Source: Herbaspirillum sp. DW155 (lineage in GTDB: Bacteria; Pseudomonadota; Gammaproteobacteria; Burkholderiales; Burkholderiaceae_D). From it: a DNA stretch of 64,000 nucleotides. Positions 16,461-25,099 of this stretch are shown here, one piece after another; position 1 is the first letter of the stretch; each line of letters begins with the position of its first letter. The DNA lies in the NCBI RefSeq assembly GCF_037076565.1, contig NZ_AP029028.1:5208001-5272000 (forward strand), in the 5' to 3' direction. The notes under the pieces are model-generated. The model worked only from the letters and a program-made list of their open reading frames with translations. It made no database searches and had not been told where the DNA came from. A program made the position numbers and the translations under genes.

Positions 16461-18950
16461 TTATGACAGGATTTTCTCCGCAATGCCCGCTCCCAGCGGC
16501 GCCAGCAAGGCCTGCAATTCCTCTTCATCAAACTTGATGGTGGCCGTGTCGTCGCGGCCCAGCATGCCTTCGGCCAGGGCTGACTTGCGCGTCTGCAGTT
16601 CCAGCAGCCGCTCTTCGATGCTGCCTTCGATGACCAGCTTGTAGACGAACACCTGACGTGTCTGTCCCAGCCGGTGTGCGCGGGCGATGGCCTGTTCTTC
16701 CACGGCGGGGTTCCACCAGGGATCGGCCAGGATCACGGTATCGGCGGCAGTCAGGTTCAGGCCGACGCCACCCACCTTCAGACTCACCAGCATCAGCGGC
16801 ACTTCACCTTGCTGGAAGCGCGCGATCACACTGCTGCGGGCGGCCGGTTCGGTGTCACCGGTGAGCATCAGGCAGGGCAGTTTCAGCGCCTGCAGTTCTG
16901 CCTCGATCAGGCTGAGCATGCTGGTGAATTGCGAGAACAGCAGGATGCGCCTTCCCTCCTCCACCAGCGCCGGCAAGGTGTCGCGCAGCCACTCGGTCTT
17001 GGCGCGTTCCAGGCCGGGCGGCATGCGGCCCTGCTTCAACAGATAGGGATCGCAGCAGACCTGCCGCAGCTTGAGCAAGGCATCCATGACGCTCACCTGA
17101 CTGCTGCCGAGGCCGCGCCGTTCGAGTGCCCGCCGGACCTGCTTGTCGGCGGCGATGCGTACGCTTTCGTAGAGTTCGCGCTGGCGGCCCTGCAATTGCA
17201 GGCGTTCGATGATCTCGATGCGGGCCGGCAGCTCCTGCAATACATCCTCCTTGCGCCGACGCAGGATGAAGGGGCGCACGCGTTGCGCCAGCAGGCGCGC
17301 ACGCACCGTCTCACCCTGCTGCTCGATGGGCTTGCGCCAGAGCCGCGCAAAGCTGCGCGCATCGCCGAGAAAGCCGGGCATGAGGAAATGGAACTGGCTC
17401 CACAATTCACCGAGGTGATTTTCCAGCGGCGTGCCGGTCATGCACAGACGATGACGTGCGTGCAGGCGGCGTGCTGCTGCGGTGCTGCGGGCGGAGGCGT
17501 TCTTGATGGTCTGCGCCTCGTCGAGCACCAGCAGATGAAAGCGCAGCGACCGCAGCAGGTCGAGGTCGCGCCAGAGCAGCGGATAAGTGGTCAGTACCAG
17601 ATCGGCCTGTCCTTCGGCAATCGCGGCGACATGGCGGCTACGGTCCGGTCCATGCAGCACCGTCACGCGCAAGGCCGGTGCAATGCGCTGCGCTTCTTGC
17701 TGCCAGTTGAACAGCAGCGAGGTCGGCACCACCACCAGCGCCGGCAGGTCGAGCCGGCCGGCCTGTTGTTCGATGAGCAGATGGGCCAGCACCTGGGCGG
17801 TCTTGCCCAGGCCCATGTCGTCGGCGAGGATACCGGCCAGACCCTGCTGGCGCAGGTACTGCATCCACGCCACGCCTTGCAGCTGGTAGCCGCGCAGGGT
17901 CAATCCCAAACCCTCGGGCGCTGGCACCGGCTGCACGCTGCCGGCCACACGCAGGCGCTGCGCCAGTTGCAGCACGCCGGCGGCTCCGCTCATGCGCCAG
18001 GGAGTGCCGCCTTCCAGGGCCTGCAGATCGGCTTGCAGGCTGTCCAGGCGATGCGCATCCCAGGGCGAGAGTTGCAGCGGGCCTTCCTTGCGTTTGAGGT
18101 CGACCAGCAAATCCAAAAGCGCCAGCACCACCGCCTTGAGCGGACCGGCCATGGCATCGATGCGCCGGCCACCGGGTGCACGCAGCGAGATCACCGCATG
18201 CGGGTCCATGCGCTCGACCTGCTGTGCATCGGCCCAGCGTGGATCACGCCGCAACAGGTCGGCCACCATCGGCGCCACATCCATGATCTGGCCCTCGACC
18301 TCGATACCGATGGAGAGCAGCCAGCGGCCGGCGGGATCGAGGCCATCGAAGATCTCGCTGGAGAAGGCGCGGGGTTGCAGGGGCGCGGCGACTTCGCGCG
18401 CACTGACCTCGCCGGTCTGGCTGCTGACGATGAAGCGCCAGGCGGTGACCGGCACGCTCTCGTGCGCAAACCCGGGACGCACCCGCAGCGTCCAGCCCAG
18501 TTGCTGCAGGCGCGGCGCCTGGTCGGCCCAGAAGTCAGCGAAGGCGTCTTCCAGCATCAGGGTCCAGAGCGGGCCGGCATCGTGCAAGGGGTTTTCGGCG
18601 CGCCATTGCAGGGCATCTTCGCGCAGCGGCAACAGGCCCATCTCGCGGATGGTCTCCAGCGCCGCGGCCTCGGCGGCCAGGTCGCGCGCGATGTGCGCGG
18701 GGGTGTAGCCGCCCTCGTCATCGGCATGGCCGGTGGGCGCCGGCATGCTCCAGCGCTGCGCGCCCTGGCCATACACCCACTCGATCTGCGCCACCGTCAC
18801 CATGCCGCCGCGCGGCCCGAACAGGCCATGCGCACGCATGCCCAGCAAGCCGTCGCCACGGGTGAGCGTCTGCAAGGTCAGGCGGGGATGGAATGCGCTG
18901 GGGGAAGGCGAATCAGGCATGCGGGCGGGAGAAAACGTGGAAGCGGCCAT
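16461..18950 (-). CDS. SNF2/RapA-type DEAD/DEAH helicase
   Basis: The protein has 829 residues. The SNF2 ATPase core starts near residue 350. Walker A lies in ILADDMGLGKTAQVLAHL (near 375), the DEAQ box in LLVLDEAQTIKNASARS, motif III near MTGTPLENHLGELWSQFHFL, and helicase C motifs in ILLFSQFTSMLSLIEAEL and RAHRLGQTRQVFVYKLV. The first 340 residues are an unrecognised accessory region seen in many stand-alone bacterial SNF2 proteins. It probably remodels nucleoprotein or transcription complexes. The start is uncertain: ATG 18950 or ATG 18920, neither with a clear ribosome binding site. Confidence 0.9.
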   Translation of the reverse strand: MAASTFSPARMPDSPSPSAFHPRLTLQTLTRGDGLLGMRAHGLFGPRGGMVTVAQIEWVYGQGAQRWSMPAPTGHADDEGGYTPAHIARDLAAEAAALETIREMGLLPLREDALQWRAENPLHDAGPLWTLMLEDAFADFWADQAPRLQQLGWTLRVRPGFAHESVPVTAWRFIVSSQTGEVSAREVAAPLQPRAFSSEIFDGLDPAGRWLLSIGIEVEGQIMDVAPMVADLLRRDPRWADAQQVERMDPHAVISLRAPGGRRIDAMAGPLKAVVLALLDLLVDLKRKEGPLQLSPWDAHRLDSLQADLQALEGGTPWRMSGAAGVLQLAQRLRVAGSVQPVPAPEGLGLTLRGYQLQGVAWMQYLRQQGLAGILADDMGLGKTAQVLAHLLIEQQAGRLDLPALVVVPTSLLFNWQQEAQRIAPALRVTVLHGPDRSRHVAAIAEGQADLVLTTYPLLWRDLDLLRSLRFHLLVLDEAQTIKNASARSTAAARRLHARHRLCMTGTPLENHLGELWSQFHFLMPGFLGDARSFARLWRKPIEQQGETVRARLLAQRVRPFILRRRKEDVLQELPARIEIIERLQLQGRQRELYESVRIAADKQVRRALERRGLGSSQVSVMDALLKLRQVCCDPYLLKQGRMPPGLERAKTEWLRDTLPALVEEGRRILLFSQFTSMLSLIEAELQALKLPCLMLTGDTEPAARSSVIARFQQGEVPLMLVSLKVGGVGLNLTAADTVILADPWWNPAVEEQAIARAHRLGQTRQVFVYKLVIEGSIEERLLELQTRKSALAEGMLGRDDTATIKFDEEELQALLAPLGAGIAEKILS

Positions 18951-19048
18951 TGTAGGGCGCTTCGCGCAGGGCGTGCAGGATCAGGGCAGCAGCTTGTGCG
19001 CGGTACGGTCATGCGTGGCGCGCATGGGCAAGCGGCGCAGCGACGGAC

Positions 19049-19228
19049 TTACCTGGCCGGCGGGGTGATGCAGAAATCCAGCATGCCGAAGGGCGTACGG
19101 CCCTCACCGGTCGCCCACACCCATACCGCCCAGCACAGCAGGCTGCACACCAGCAGCAGGGCCAGCACGATGTGCAGTCCGGATGCCTTGCGCAGGAAAC
19201 CTTCAACGCGGTCAAACAGGGCGGTCAT
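19049..19228 (-). CDS. Possible small membrane protein, 59 aa
   Basis: An amphipathic start (MTALFDRVEGFLRKASGLH) leads into one strong transmembrane helix (IVLALLLVCSLLCWAVWVWA) and a short tail ending FCITPPAR. The composition suggests a real inner-membrane miniprotein, but no ribosome binding site is visible before the ATG at 19228. It lies upstream of the helicase gene in the same direction with a gap of about 100 bp. Confidence 0.45.
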   Translation of the reverse strand: MTALFDRVEGFLRKASGLHIVLALLLVCSLLCWAVWVWATGEGRTPFGMLDFCITPPAR

Positions 19229-19380
19229 GGAGAAACGGGGCAATGGGAACAATGAGAGGCACCTATTTTAGCCAGACGGCCGCCGCAAGAACATGGGACA
19301 AATCGCCGCAGTGTCAGTGTGGCAATGATGACGGGACATTTTTCGCATCATTTTTCGCATCTGCTGTCAGGAAACTATCG

Positions 19381-19410
19381 TTGACATCCCGTATCTGGTA
19401 CCGCTACCAT
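19381..19410 (+). promoter_or_regulatory. Sigma-70 promoter of the MFS-GH31-porin operon
   Basis: A perfect -35 box TTGACA (19381-19386) is followed after 18 bases by TACCAT (19405-19410) as a four-of-six -10 match. The -10 and spacer overlap the first operator, as expected for repression. The leader to the start codon is about 95 bases. Confidence 0.65.
19396..19409. promoter_or_regulatory. LacI-type operator 1
   Basis: TGGTA-CCGC-TACCA: perfect 5-bp arms around a central CG, the usual LacI/GalR-family operator form. It overlaps the promoter. Confidence 0.8.
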
Positions 19411-19426
19411 CACACCAAAATAAATT

Positions 19427-19440
19427 TGGTACCGCTACCA
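19427..19440. promoter_or_regulatory. LacI-type operator 2
   Basis: An identical 14-base copy of operator 1, displaced by 31 bp (about three helical turns) so both face the same side of the helix. Together they suggest cooperative repression. No LacI-family gene lies in the window, so the repressor is encoded elsewhere. Confidence 0.8.
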
Positions 19441-19513
19441 ATCTGCCCGGTTCAGCCTGCTCTCCCCCAAGGCTTTTGCCGGGCGGCAATTACTTCCTCT
19501 CAGGAGACATCGC

Positions 19514-20800
19514 TTGAAGACGATCAAAGGCTTGCGCTGGTGGATCATCGTGCTGGTTTGTCTGGGCACGATCACCAACTATCTGGCACGCAATTCACTG
19601 GGCGTACTGGCGCCCACGCTCAAGGACGAACTGGGGATGAGCACCCAGCAATATTCCTACGTGGTGGCCGCCTTCCAGGTCGGCTATACGATCATGCAGC
19701 CGGTCTGCGGATTCGTGGTGGACCTGATCGGGCTGCGCATCGGCTTTGCCCTGTTCGGCGTGCTGTGGTCGATTGCCGGCGTGCTGCATGCGGGCGCGAC
19801 CGGCTGGCTCTCGCTGGCCGGCTTGCGCGCGCTGATGGGTCTGACCGAGGCGGCCGCCATTCCTTCCGGCATGAAGGCGGTGGCCGAGTGGTTCCCGGAC
19901 AAGGAAAAATCGGTGGCCGTGGGCTGGTTCAATTCGGGTACCTCGCTGGGTGCCATGCTGGCGCCGCCGCTGGTGATCTTCCTGCAACTGCGCTACGGCT
20001 GGCAGTCGGCCTTCGTGGTGACCGGCCTGCTCGGTTTTGTCTGGGCTGCGCTGTGGTTCGCCTTCTATCGCTCCCCGCGCGACCATGCGGCGCTGTCCGA
20101 CACCGAACGCAACACCATCATCAGCGGCCAGCAGCGCCCGGTGAGCGCGGTGCGCGGCAAGCGTCCGGTCAAGGACGTGGTGACGTCGCGCCGCTTCTGG
20201 GCCATCGCGCTGGCGCGCTTTTTTGCTGAACCGGCCTGGCAGACGTTCAGCTTCTGGATTCCGCTGTACTTCGTCAACGAGCGTCACCTCGATCTCAAAT
20301 CCATCGCCATGTTCGCCTGGCTGCCCTTCCTGGCGGCCGATCTGGGCGGGCTGGTGGGTGGCTACCTGTCGCCCTTGCTGATCAATCGCTTCCGCGTGCC
20401 GCTGATCTGGTCGCGCGTCTATGGCGTGGTGCTGGGCGCGGTGATGATGATCGGACCGGCCTGCGTCGGCCTGGTGGCCTCTCCCTATACGGCCATCGCG
20501 CTGTTCTGCGTGGGCGGCTTTGCGCATCAGATGATTTCCGGCCTGGTCAATACGCTCTCGGCTGACGTGTTCGATCCCGAAGAGGTGGGTACCGCCAGCG
20601 GCTTTGCCGGCATGTCGGCCTGGATCGGCGGCCTCGGCTTCTCGCTGCTGGTGGGCGCGCTGGCCGATACGGTAGGCTATGGGCCGCTGTTCGGCATGCT
20701 GGGCGCCTTCGACCTGATCGGTGCCGTGCTGCTCATCATCCTGATCCGTGGTCAATCCAATGAGGAGCGCGCCGCGCGCACGCCGCCTCGTACTGTCTAA
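19514..20800 (+). CDS. MFS transporter, hexuronate/anion:cation symporter type
   Basis: The carrier has 428 residues and 12 transmembrane helices. NYLARNSLGVLAPTLKDELG and MGLTEAAAIPSGMKAVAEWF are typical of ExuT/GudP-like anion:cation symporters. The start codon is TTG at 19514, supported by CAGGAGA eight bases before it and by the lack of an ATG nearby. It is first in an operon with a GH31 glycosidase (22-base gap) and a porin, behind two LacI-type operators. This suggests uptake of an acidic sugar, or of the product of the hydrolase. It is a clear paralogue of the carrier at 35179-36435. Confidence 0.9.
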   Translation: MKTIKGLRWWIIVLVCLGTITNYLARNSLGVLAPTLKDELGMSTQQYSYVVAAFQVGYTIMQPVCGFVVDLIGLRIGFALFGVLWSIAGVLHAGATGWLSLAGLRALMGLTEAAAIPSGMKAVAEWFPDKEKSVAVGWFNSGTSLGAMLAPPLVIFLQLRYGWQSAFVVTGLLGFVWAALWFAFYRSPRDHAALSDTERNTIISGQQRPVSAVRGKRPVKDVVTSRRFWAIALARFFAEPAWQTFSFWIPLYFVNERHLDLKSIAMFAWLPFLAADLGGLVGGYLSPLLINRFRVPLIWSRVYGVVLGAVMMIGPACVGLVASPYTAIALFCVGGFAHQMISGLVNTLSADVFDPEEVGTASGFAGMSAWIGGLGFSLLVGALADTVGYGPLFGMLGAFDLIGAVLLIILIRGQSNEERAARTPPRTV

Positions 20801-20821
20801 ACGCAACGCAAGGGTTTCATC

Positions 20822-23233
20822 ATGTCCATGCTCCATCCTCCGCGCTTCGCGCTGCAGTCCCGCAACGGCAATCATCTGCGCCTGACGGCCGAATCGGGTG
20901 CGGCCATCGAACTGTTCGTCCTGGAAGAAGACATCCTGCGCGTGCTGGTGCTGCCCGAGGGCGAGCTGCGCGGTCCGGCCTCCTGGGCCGTTGCGCCCGG
21001 TGCCGAAGACACGCCGCCGCAAGGCCGTGACCGCCGCGACATGAGCGGCTTCACGCTGCCCGCATTCACGCTGCGCGAAGAAGCCACCCGTGTGCAGATC
21101 GAGACAGCGCAGATCCGTCTGACGGTGATGCTGGAAGGTGGCTTCTGCCAATGGGAAATGCAGCGCCAGGGCCAGTGGCAGACGGTGCTGGCGGACCGGC
21201 CCACGCAAGCCTACAACTTCGGTTACTGGGATCAGCAGGTCTATCACTACCTCAAGCGCCAGCCCGATGAGATGTACTTCGGCCTGGGCGAGCGTGCCGG
21301 TGAGATGAACCGCGCCGGCCAGTCCTACGAGATGCGCAACATCGATGCGATGGGCTACAGCGCGCGCAACACCGATCCGCTCTACAAGCACATCCCGTTC
21401 TACATCACCTGGAATGCACAGGCGGCCAGCGGCTTCGGACTGTTCTACGACACGCTTTCCGACTGCCGCTTCGACATGGGCCGCGAGCTGGACAACTACC
21501 ACGGTCCGTATCGCTACTTCGTGGCGCCGCATGGCGATCTGGATTACTACTTCATCGCCTCGCCCGATACCCCCGTGGCCGCCACCCGCCGCTTCACCTG
21601 GCTCACCGGCCGGCCCGCCTGGATGCCCAGGTGGGGACTGGGCTACTCCGGCTCCACCATGAGCTATACCGACGCACCCGATGCCCAGGCGCAGATGGGG
21701 CAGTTCATCGACAAGTGCCGCGAGCACGACATCCTGTGCGACTCCTTCCACCTGTCCTCGGGCTATACCTCGATTGGTCCCAAGCGTTACGTATTCCACT
21801 GGAACACCGACAAATTCCCCGACGCCAGAGGCTTCGTGCAGAGCTATCACGACGCCGGCGTGCACCTGTGCGCCAACATCAAGCCCTGCCTGTTGCGCGA
21901 TCATCCGCAGTTCGAACAGGCGCGCGAGGCGGGGCTCTTGATCAGCGACAGCCAGGGCCAGCCGGCCTGGGTGCAGTTCTGGGATGAGGTCGGGGCCTAT
22001 CTCGATTTCACCAATCCCGCCACCCAGCAATGGTGGAAAGCCAACGTCAGGTCGGCCCTGCTGGACTACGGCATCAGCGCCACCTGGAACGACAACAACG
22101 AATTCGAGGTCTGGACCCCGGATGCCCTGGCCCACGGCTTCGGCGCGCCCTATCCGGTGCAGCAGGCCAAGGTGCTGCAGACCATGCTGATGATGCGTAC
22201 CTCGCATCAGGCGCAATCCGAGGCGGCACCGCAGCAGCGTCCCTTCCTGGTGTCGCGCTCGGGGGGCGCCGGCATGCAGCGCTACGTGCAAACCTGGTCG
22301 GGCGACAACTACACCTCGTGGGAAACCCTGCGCTACAACCTCAAGATGGGCCTGGGCCTGGCGCTGTCGGGCGTGTCCAACATCGGCCACGACATCGGCG
22401 GCTTCGCAGGTCCGGCGCCGGAACCGGAACTGCTGGTGCGCTGGGTCGCCTTCGGCGTGTTCATGCCGCGCTTCTCCATCCATTCGTGGAACGACGACAA
22501 GACCGTCAACGAACCGTGGATGTATCCCGAGGCGACCGCGCAGATCGCCGCGCTCATCAAGCTGCGCTACCGCTTCATTCCTTACCTCTACGAATTGCTG
22601 TGGCAGTCCACCCGGGACTACCAGCCGGTGCTGCGCCCGACCTTCGCGCAGTTCCCGCAGGACCGCCGCTGCTATGAGGAATGTGACGACATGATGCTGG
22701 GCACCGACCTGCTGGTGGCCCCCGTGGTCGAGGCCGGGCAGACCGAACGCGAAGTCTATCTGCCGGCAGGTGCCGATTGGGTGTCGTACTGGAGCGGCGA
22801 GAGCTTCGCCGGCGGCCAGCGCATTCGTTTGCCCGCGCCCTGGGACCAGCCGGTGATGCTCATCCGCAAGGGCGGGGTCATCGCCATGAATGTGGCCGAG
22901 CAGCACTTCGGCCAGCCCGCCGATGCGCGCGCTTTCCTGGTGGCCCCGGTGGCCGGCGCAGGCGAAGCCAGCGGCGGCTGCATCGAGGACGACGGCCACA
23001 GCCAGGCCTGGCGCGAAGGCCAGCAGGGACGCTGGCAGGTGCGTGCCCGCAGCGATGCCCACAGCATCACGCTGCACGTGACGCAGGAAGGCCAGATGCC
23101 GGTGGCCACCAACACGGTGGACATCTGGCTGCCGGCTGACGACACGCGCACCTTGCATACGCCCGCGGCCCGCATCGCCAGCGAGGTCAGCCGTCATGGC
23201 TGGCGCTGTCTGCGGCTCGACATGAAGGTCTGA
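20822..23233 (+). CDS. Glycoside hydrolase family 31 (alpha-glucosidase/xylosidase-like)
   Basis: The protein has 803 residues in standard GH31 order: N-terminal beta-sandwich with MYFGLGERAGEMNRAG, a central TIM barrel, and C-terminal beta domains. The predicted nucleophile is Asp424 in WNDNNEFE and the acid/base is Asp495 in TWSGDNYTSW. The WNDNNE form differs from the common W-x-D-M-N-E pattern, which may mark a particular substrate subgroup. No signal peptide is present, so it acts in the cytoplasm on a transported oligosaccharide or glycoside. It follows the MFS gene by 21 bases and precedes the porin, all under the LacI-type operators. The glycoside cannot be named from the sequence. 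Confidence 0.9.
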   Translation: MSMLHPPRFALQSRNGNHLRLTAESGAAIELFVLEEDILRVLVLPEGELRGPASWAVAPGAEDTPPQGRDRRDMSGFTLPAFTLREEATRVQIETAQIRLTVMLEGGFCQWEMQRQGQWQTVLADRPTQAYNFGYWDQQVYHYLKRQPDEMYFGLGERAGEMNRAGQSYEMRNIDAMGYSARNTDPLYKHIPFYITWNAQAASGFGLFYDTLSDCRFDMGRELDNYHGPYRYFVAPHGDLDYYFIASPDTPVAATRRFTWLTGRPAWMPRWGLGYSGSTMSYTDAPDAQAQMGQFIDKCREHDILCDSFHLSSGYTSIGPKRYVFHWNTDKFPDARGFVQSYHDAGVHLCANIKPCLLRDHPQFEQAREAGLLISDSQGQPAWVQFWDEVGAYLDFTNPATQQWWKANVRSALLDYGISATWNDNNEFEVWTPDALAHGFGAPYPVQQAKVLQTMLMMRTSHQAQSEAAPQQRPFLVSRSGGAGMQRYVQTWSGDNYTSWETLRYNLKMGLGLALSGVSNIGHDIGGFAGPAPEPELLVRWVAFGVFMPRFSIHSWNDDKTVNEPWMYPEATAQIAALIKLRYRFIPYLYELLWQSTRDYQPVLRPTFAQFPQDRRCYEECDDMMLGTDLLVAPVVEAGQTEREVYLPAGADWVSYWSGESFAGGQRIRLPAPWDQPVMLIRKGGVIAMNVAEQHFGQPADARAFLVAPVAGAGEASGGCIEDDGHSQAWREGQQGRWQVRARSDAHSITLHVTQEGQMPVATNTVDIWLPADDTRTLHTPAARIASEVSRHGWRCLRLDMKV

Positions 23234-23287
23234 ACAACGCACCCAGTCACAACAAGCACAACAACCACGCCAAAAAAGGAGACGTGA

Positions 23288-24505
23288 ATGAAAACGAAAA
23301 ATTTCCCCATCCCCGCCGCCAGCCTGTCGCTGCGCCCCCTGTACCTGTGCGCGGCCCTGCTGAGCGCAGGCGCCACGATGCCGGCCTGGGCACAATCCTC
23401 GGTGACGCTCTATGGCACCGTCGACCTGGGCCTGGCCTATAGCAGCAACCAGGGGGGCGCTTCCAACACCTACATGAACTCCGGTGCGCTCAACGCCAGC
23501 AAGCTGGGCTTTGCCGGCAGCGAAGACCTGGGCGGTGGCACCAGCGCGCTGTTCCGTCTGGAAAACGGTTTCAGTGCCGATACCGGCGCCATGTCCAGCA
23601 GCGGCGTACTGTTCAACCGCCAGTCCTACGTCGGTCTGGCCAGCAGGGATTGGGGCCAGATCACGGTGGGCCGCCAGTACACGCCTTACTTCCAGTACGT
23701 GGGCGGACTGGGCCCGACCGGTGTGCTGACCGGCGCCACGGGCGCGCATCCGGGTGATATCGACGCGCTCGATACCACGCTGCGCATGAACAATTCGGTA
23801 CTCTACACGCTGCCCACGCTGGGCGGCCTGCAGGCGGGCATCCAGTACGGCATGGGCGAACAGGCCGGTAGCGCCGCCAGCGGCAGCAGCGTCAGTGCCG
23901 CGCTGCGCTATGACTACCAGGCCTTCTCCTGGAGCGCCGGCTATACGCGCCTGAAGAACCTGGCCAATGGCAACAGCGCCGGCAGCTTCGGCAACGTGGG
24001 CAGCTTCGCCAACAATTCGCCCATCAACGCCGGCTATGCCTCGGCCGACAGCACCCAGTTGCTGGCCACGGCGGCCCGCTATACCTGGGGCGACCTGATG
24101 ATGGGTCTGAACTATTCCAACGTGCAGTACAAACCCGGCGCACTGTCGGCCTTCACGCAGACGGCCACCTTCAACACCGTGGGCCTGATCGCCAGCTACA
24201 ACCTCAATGCGGCCCTGACGCTGGCTGCCGGCTACAGCTACACGGCCGAGAAGGCGCGCAATGGCATCAGCTCGCCGGCCAAGTACAACCAGCTCTCGCT
24301 GGAGCAGGTCTATGCGCTCTCCAAGCGCACCGCCTTGTATGCGATCCAGGCTTACCAGCGCGCCAATGGTCAGACGCTGCGCGTGGGCAACTCCGGCACC
24401 AGCATCGTCGATGCCGTGGCCGCCGTGGGCGACTCGCAGAACGGCACCCCTTCCAACGGTCGCGGCCAGTTCGTGGCGATGCTGGGTATCCGCCATTCGT
24501 TCTGA
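23288..24505 (+). CDS. Outer-membrane porin (Gram-negative general porin type)
   Basis: The protein has 405 residues and a signal peptide ending AWA near residue 35. It then reads QSSVTLYGTVDLGLAYSSNQ, the canonical start of beta-proteobacterial trimeric porins. KLGFAGSEDLGGGTSALFRL and GQITVGRQYTPYF follow, and MLGIRHSF closes the barrel with the terminal Phe. AAAGGAGACGTGA precedes the ATG. As the last gene of the LacI-controlled operon it probably provides outer-membrane entry for the sugar handled by the MFS carrier and GH31 enzyme. Confidence 0.94.
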   Translation: MKTKNFPIPAASLSLRPLYLCAALLSAGATMPAWAQSSVTLYGTVDLGLAYSSNQGGASNTYMNSGALNASKLGFAGSEDLGGGTSALFRLENGFSADTGAMSSSGVLFNRQSYVGLASRDWGQITVGRQYTPYFQYVGGLGPTGVLTGATGAHPGDIDALDTTLRMNNSVLYTLPTLGGLQAGIQYGMGEQAGSAASGSSVSAALRYDYQAFSWSAGYTRLKNLANGNSAGSFGNVGSFANNSPINAGYASADSTQLLATAARYTWGDLMMGLNYSNVQYKPGALSAFTQTATFNTVGLIASYNLNAALTLAAGYSYTAEKARNGISSPAKYNQLSLEQVYALSKRTALYAIQAYQRANGQTLRVGNSGTSIVDAVAAVGDSQNGTPSNGRGQFVAMLGIRHSF

Positions 24506-24564
24506 TGCCATGCTTGCGGGGCATGGGTTACCATGGCCGATTCATTGAACCCGGCCACGCTGCC

Positions 24565-25095
24565 ATGACCACTGCCCTGCTCATCATCGATGTTCAACAA
24601 GCCCTGTGCATCGGCCCCGAGGCCGTTGCCAACGGCGACAGCACCATCGCCGCCATCAACCTGCTTTCCGGGAAGGCGCGCGCAGCCGGTGTGCCGGTGA
24701 TCTTCGTGCAGCACGAAGACCAGGGCACGCTGGTCCACGACAGCGCCGGGTGGCAACTGGCGCAAGGCTTGCATCACACTGCCGCTGACCTGTATGTGCG
24801 CAAGCGCGGTTCGGATGCCTTCCACCAGACCGGACTGGAAGCCCTGCTCAAGTCCCACGGCGTGACGCAACTGGTCGTCTGCGGCATGCAGACCGAGTTC
24901 TGCGTGGAGTCCACCGTCCGGCGCGCGCTGGCATTGGGTTTCCCGGTGACGCTGGCAGCCGGCGCCCATACCACCGCACCCAACGGGGTACTGTCGGTGA
25001 CCGATGTGATCGCGCATCACCAGACCACCCTGGCCAACCTGGGCGCTTATGGGGTACGTACCACTATCACGGCAGCCAGCGATATCCGCTTCTGA
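24565..25095 (+). CDS. Isochorismatase-family cysteine hydrolase
   Basis: The protein has 176 residues. The catalytic triad is visible: Asp in LLIIDVQQAL (about residue 9), Lys in LYVRKRGSDAF, and Cys113 in GMQTEFCVEST. Members hydrolyse amides or vinyl ethers (nicotinamide, isochorismate, ureidoacrylate and others); the substrate here is unknown. The ATG at 24565 fits the fold start, and the longer frame from 24505 is rejected. It begins 59 bases after the porin without its own clear promoter, so read-through from the glycoside operon is possible. It converges with the oxidoreductase gene, four bases apart. Confidence 0.87.
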   Translation: MTTALLIIDVQQALCIGPEAVANGDSTIAAINLLSGKARAAGVPVIFVQHEDQGTLVHDSAGWQLAQGLHHTAADLYVRKRGSDAFHQTGLEALLKSHGVTQLVVCGMQTEFCVESTVRRALALGFPVTLAAGAHTTAPNGVLSVTDVIAHHQTTLANLGAYGVRTTITAASDIRF

Positions 25096-25099
25096 GCAG

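Noticed and set aside
16674..19271. An 865-codon + strand frame opposite the SNF2 helicase
   Set aside because: The helicase on the minus strand has all ATPase motifs; the opposite frame has none.
19595..24511. A 1638-codon uninterrupted minus-strand reading frame across the MFS, GH31 and porin genes
   Set aside because: It mirrors the real + strand genes codon for codon, is full of His/Gly/Arg/Gln-rich low-complexity text, and has no domain. Long antisense frames like this arise from strong GC3 codon bias.
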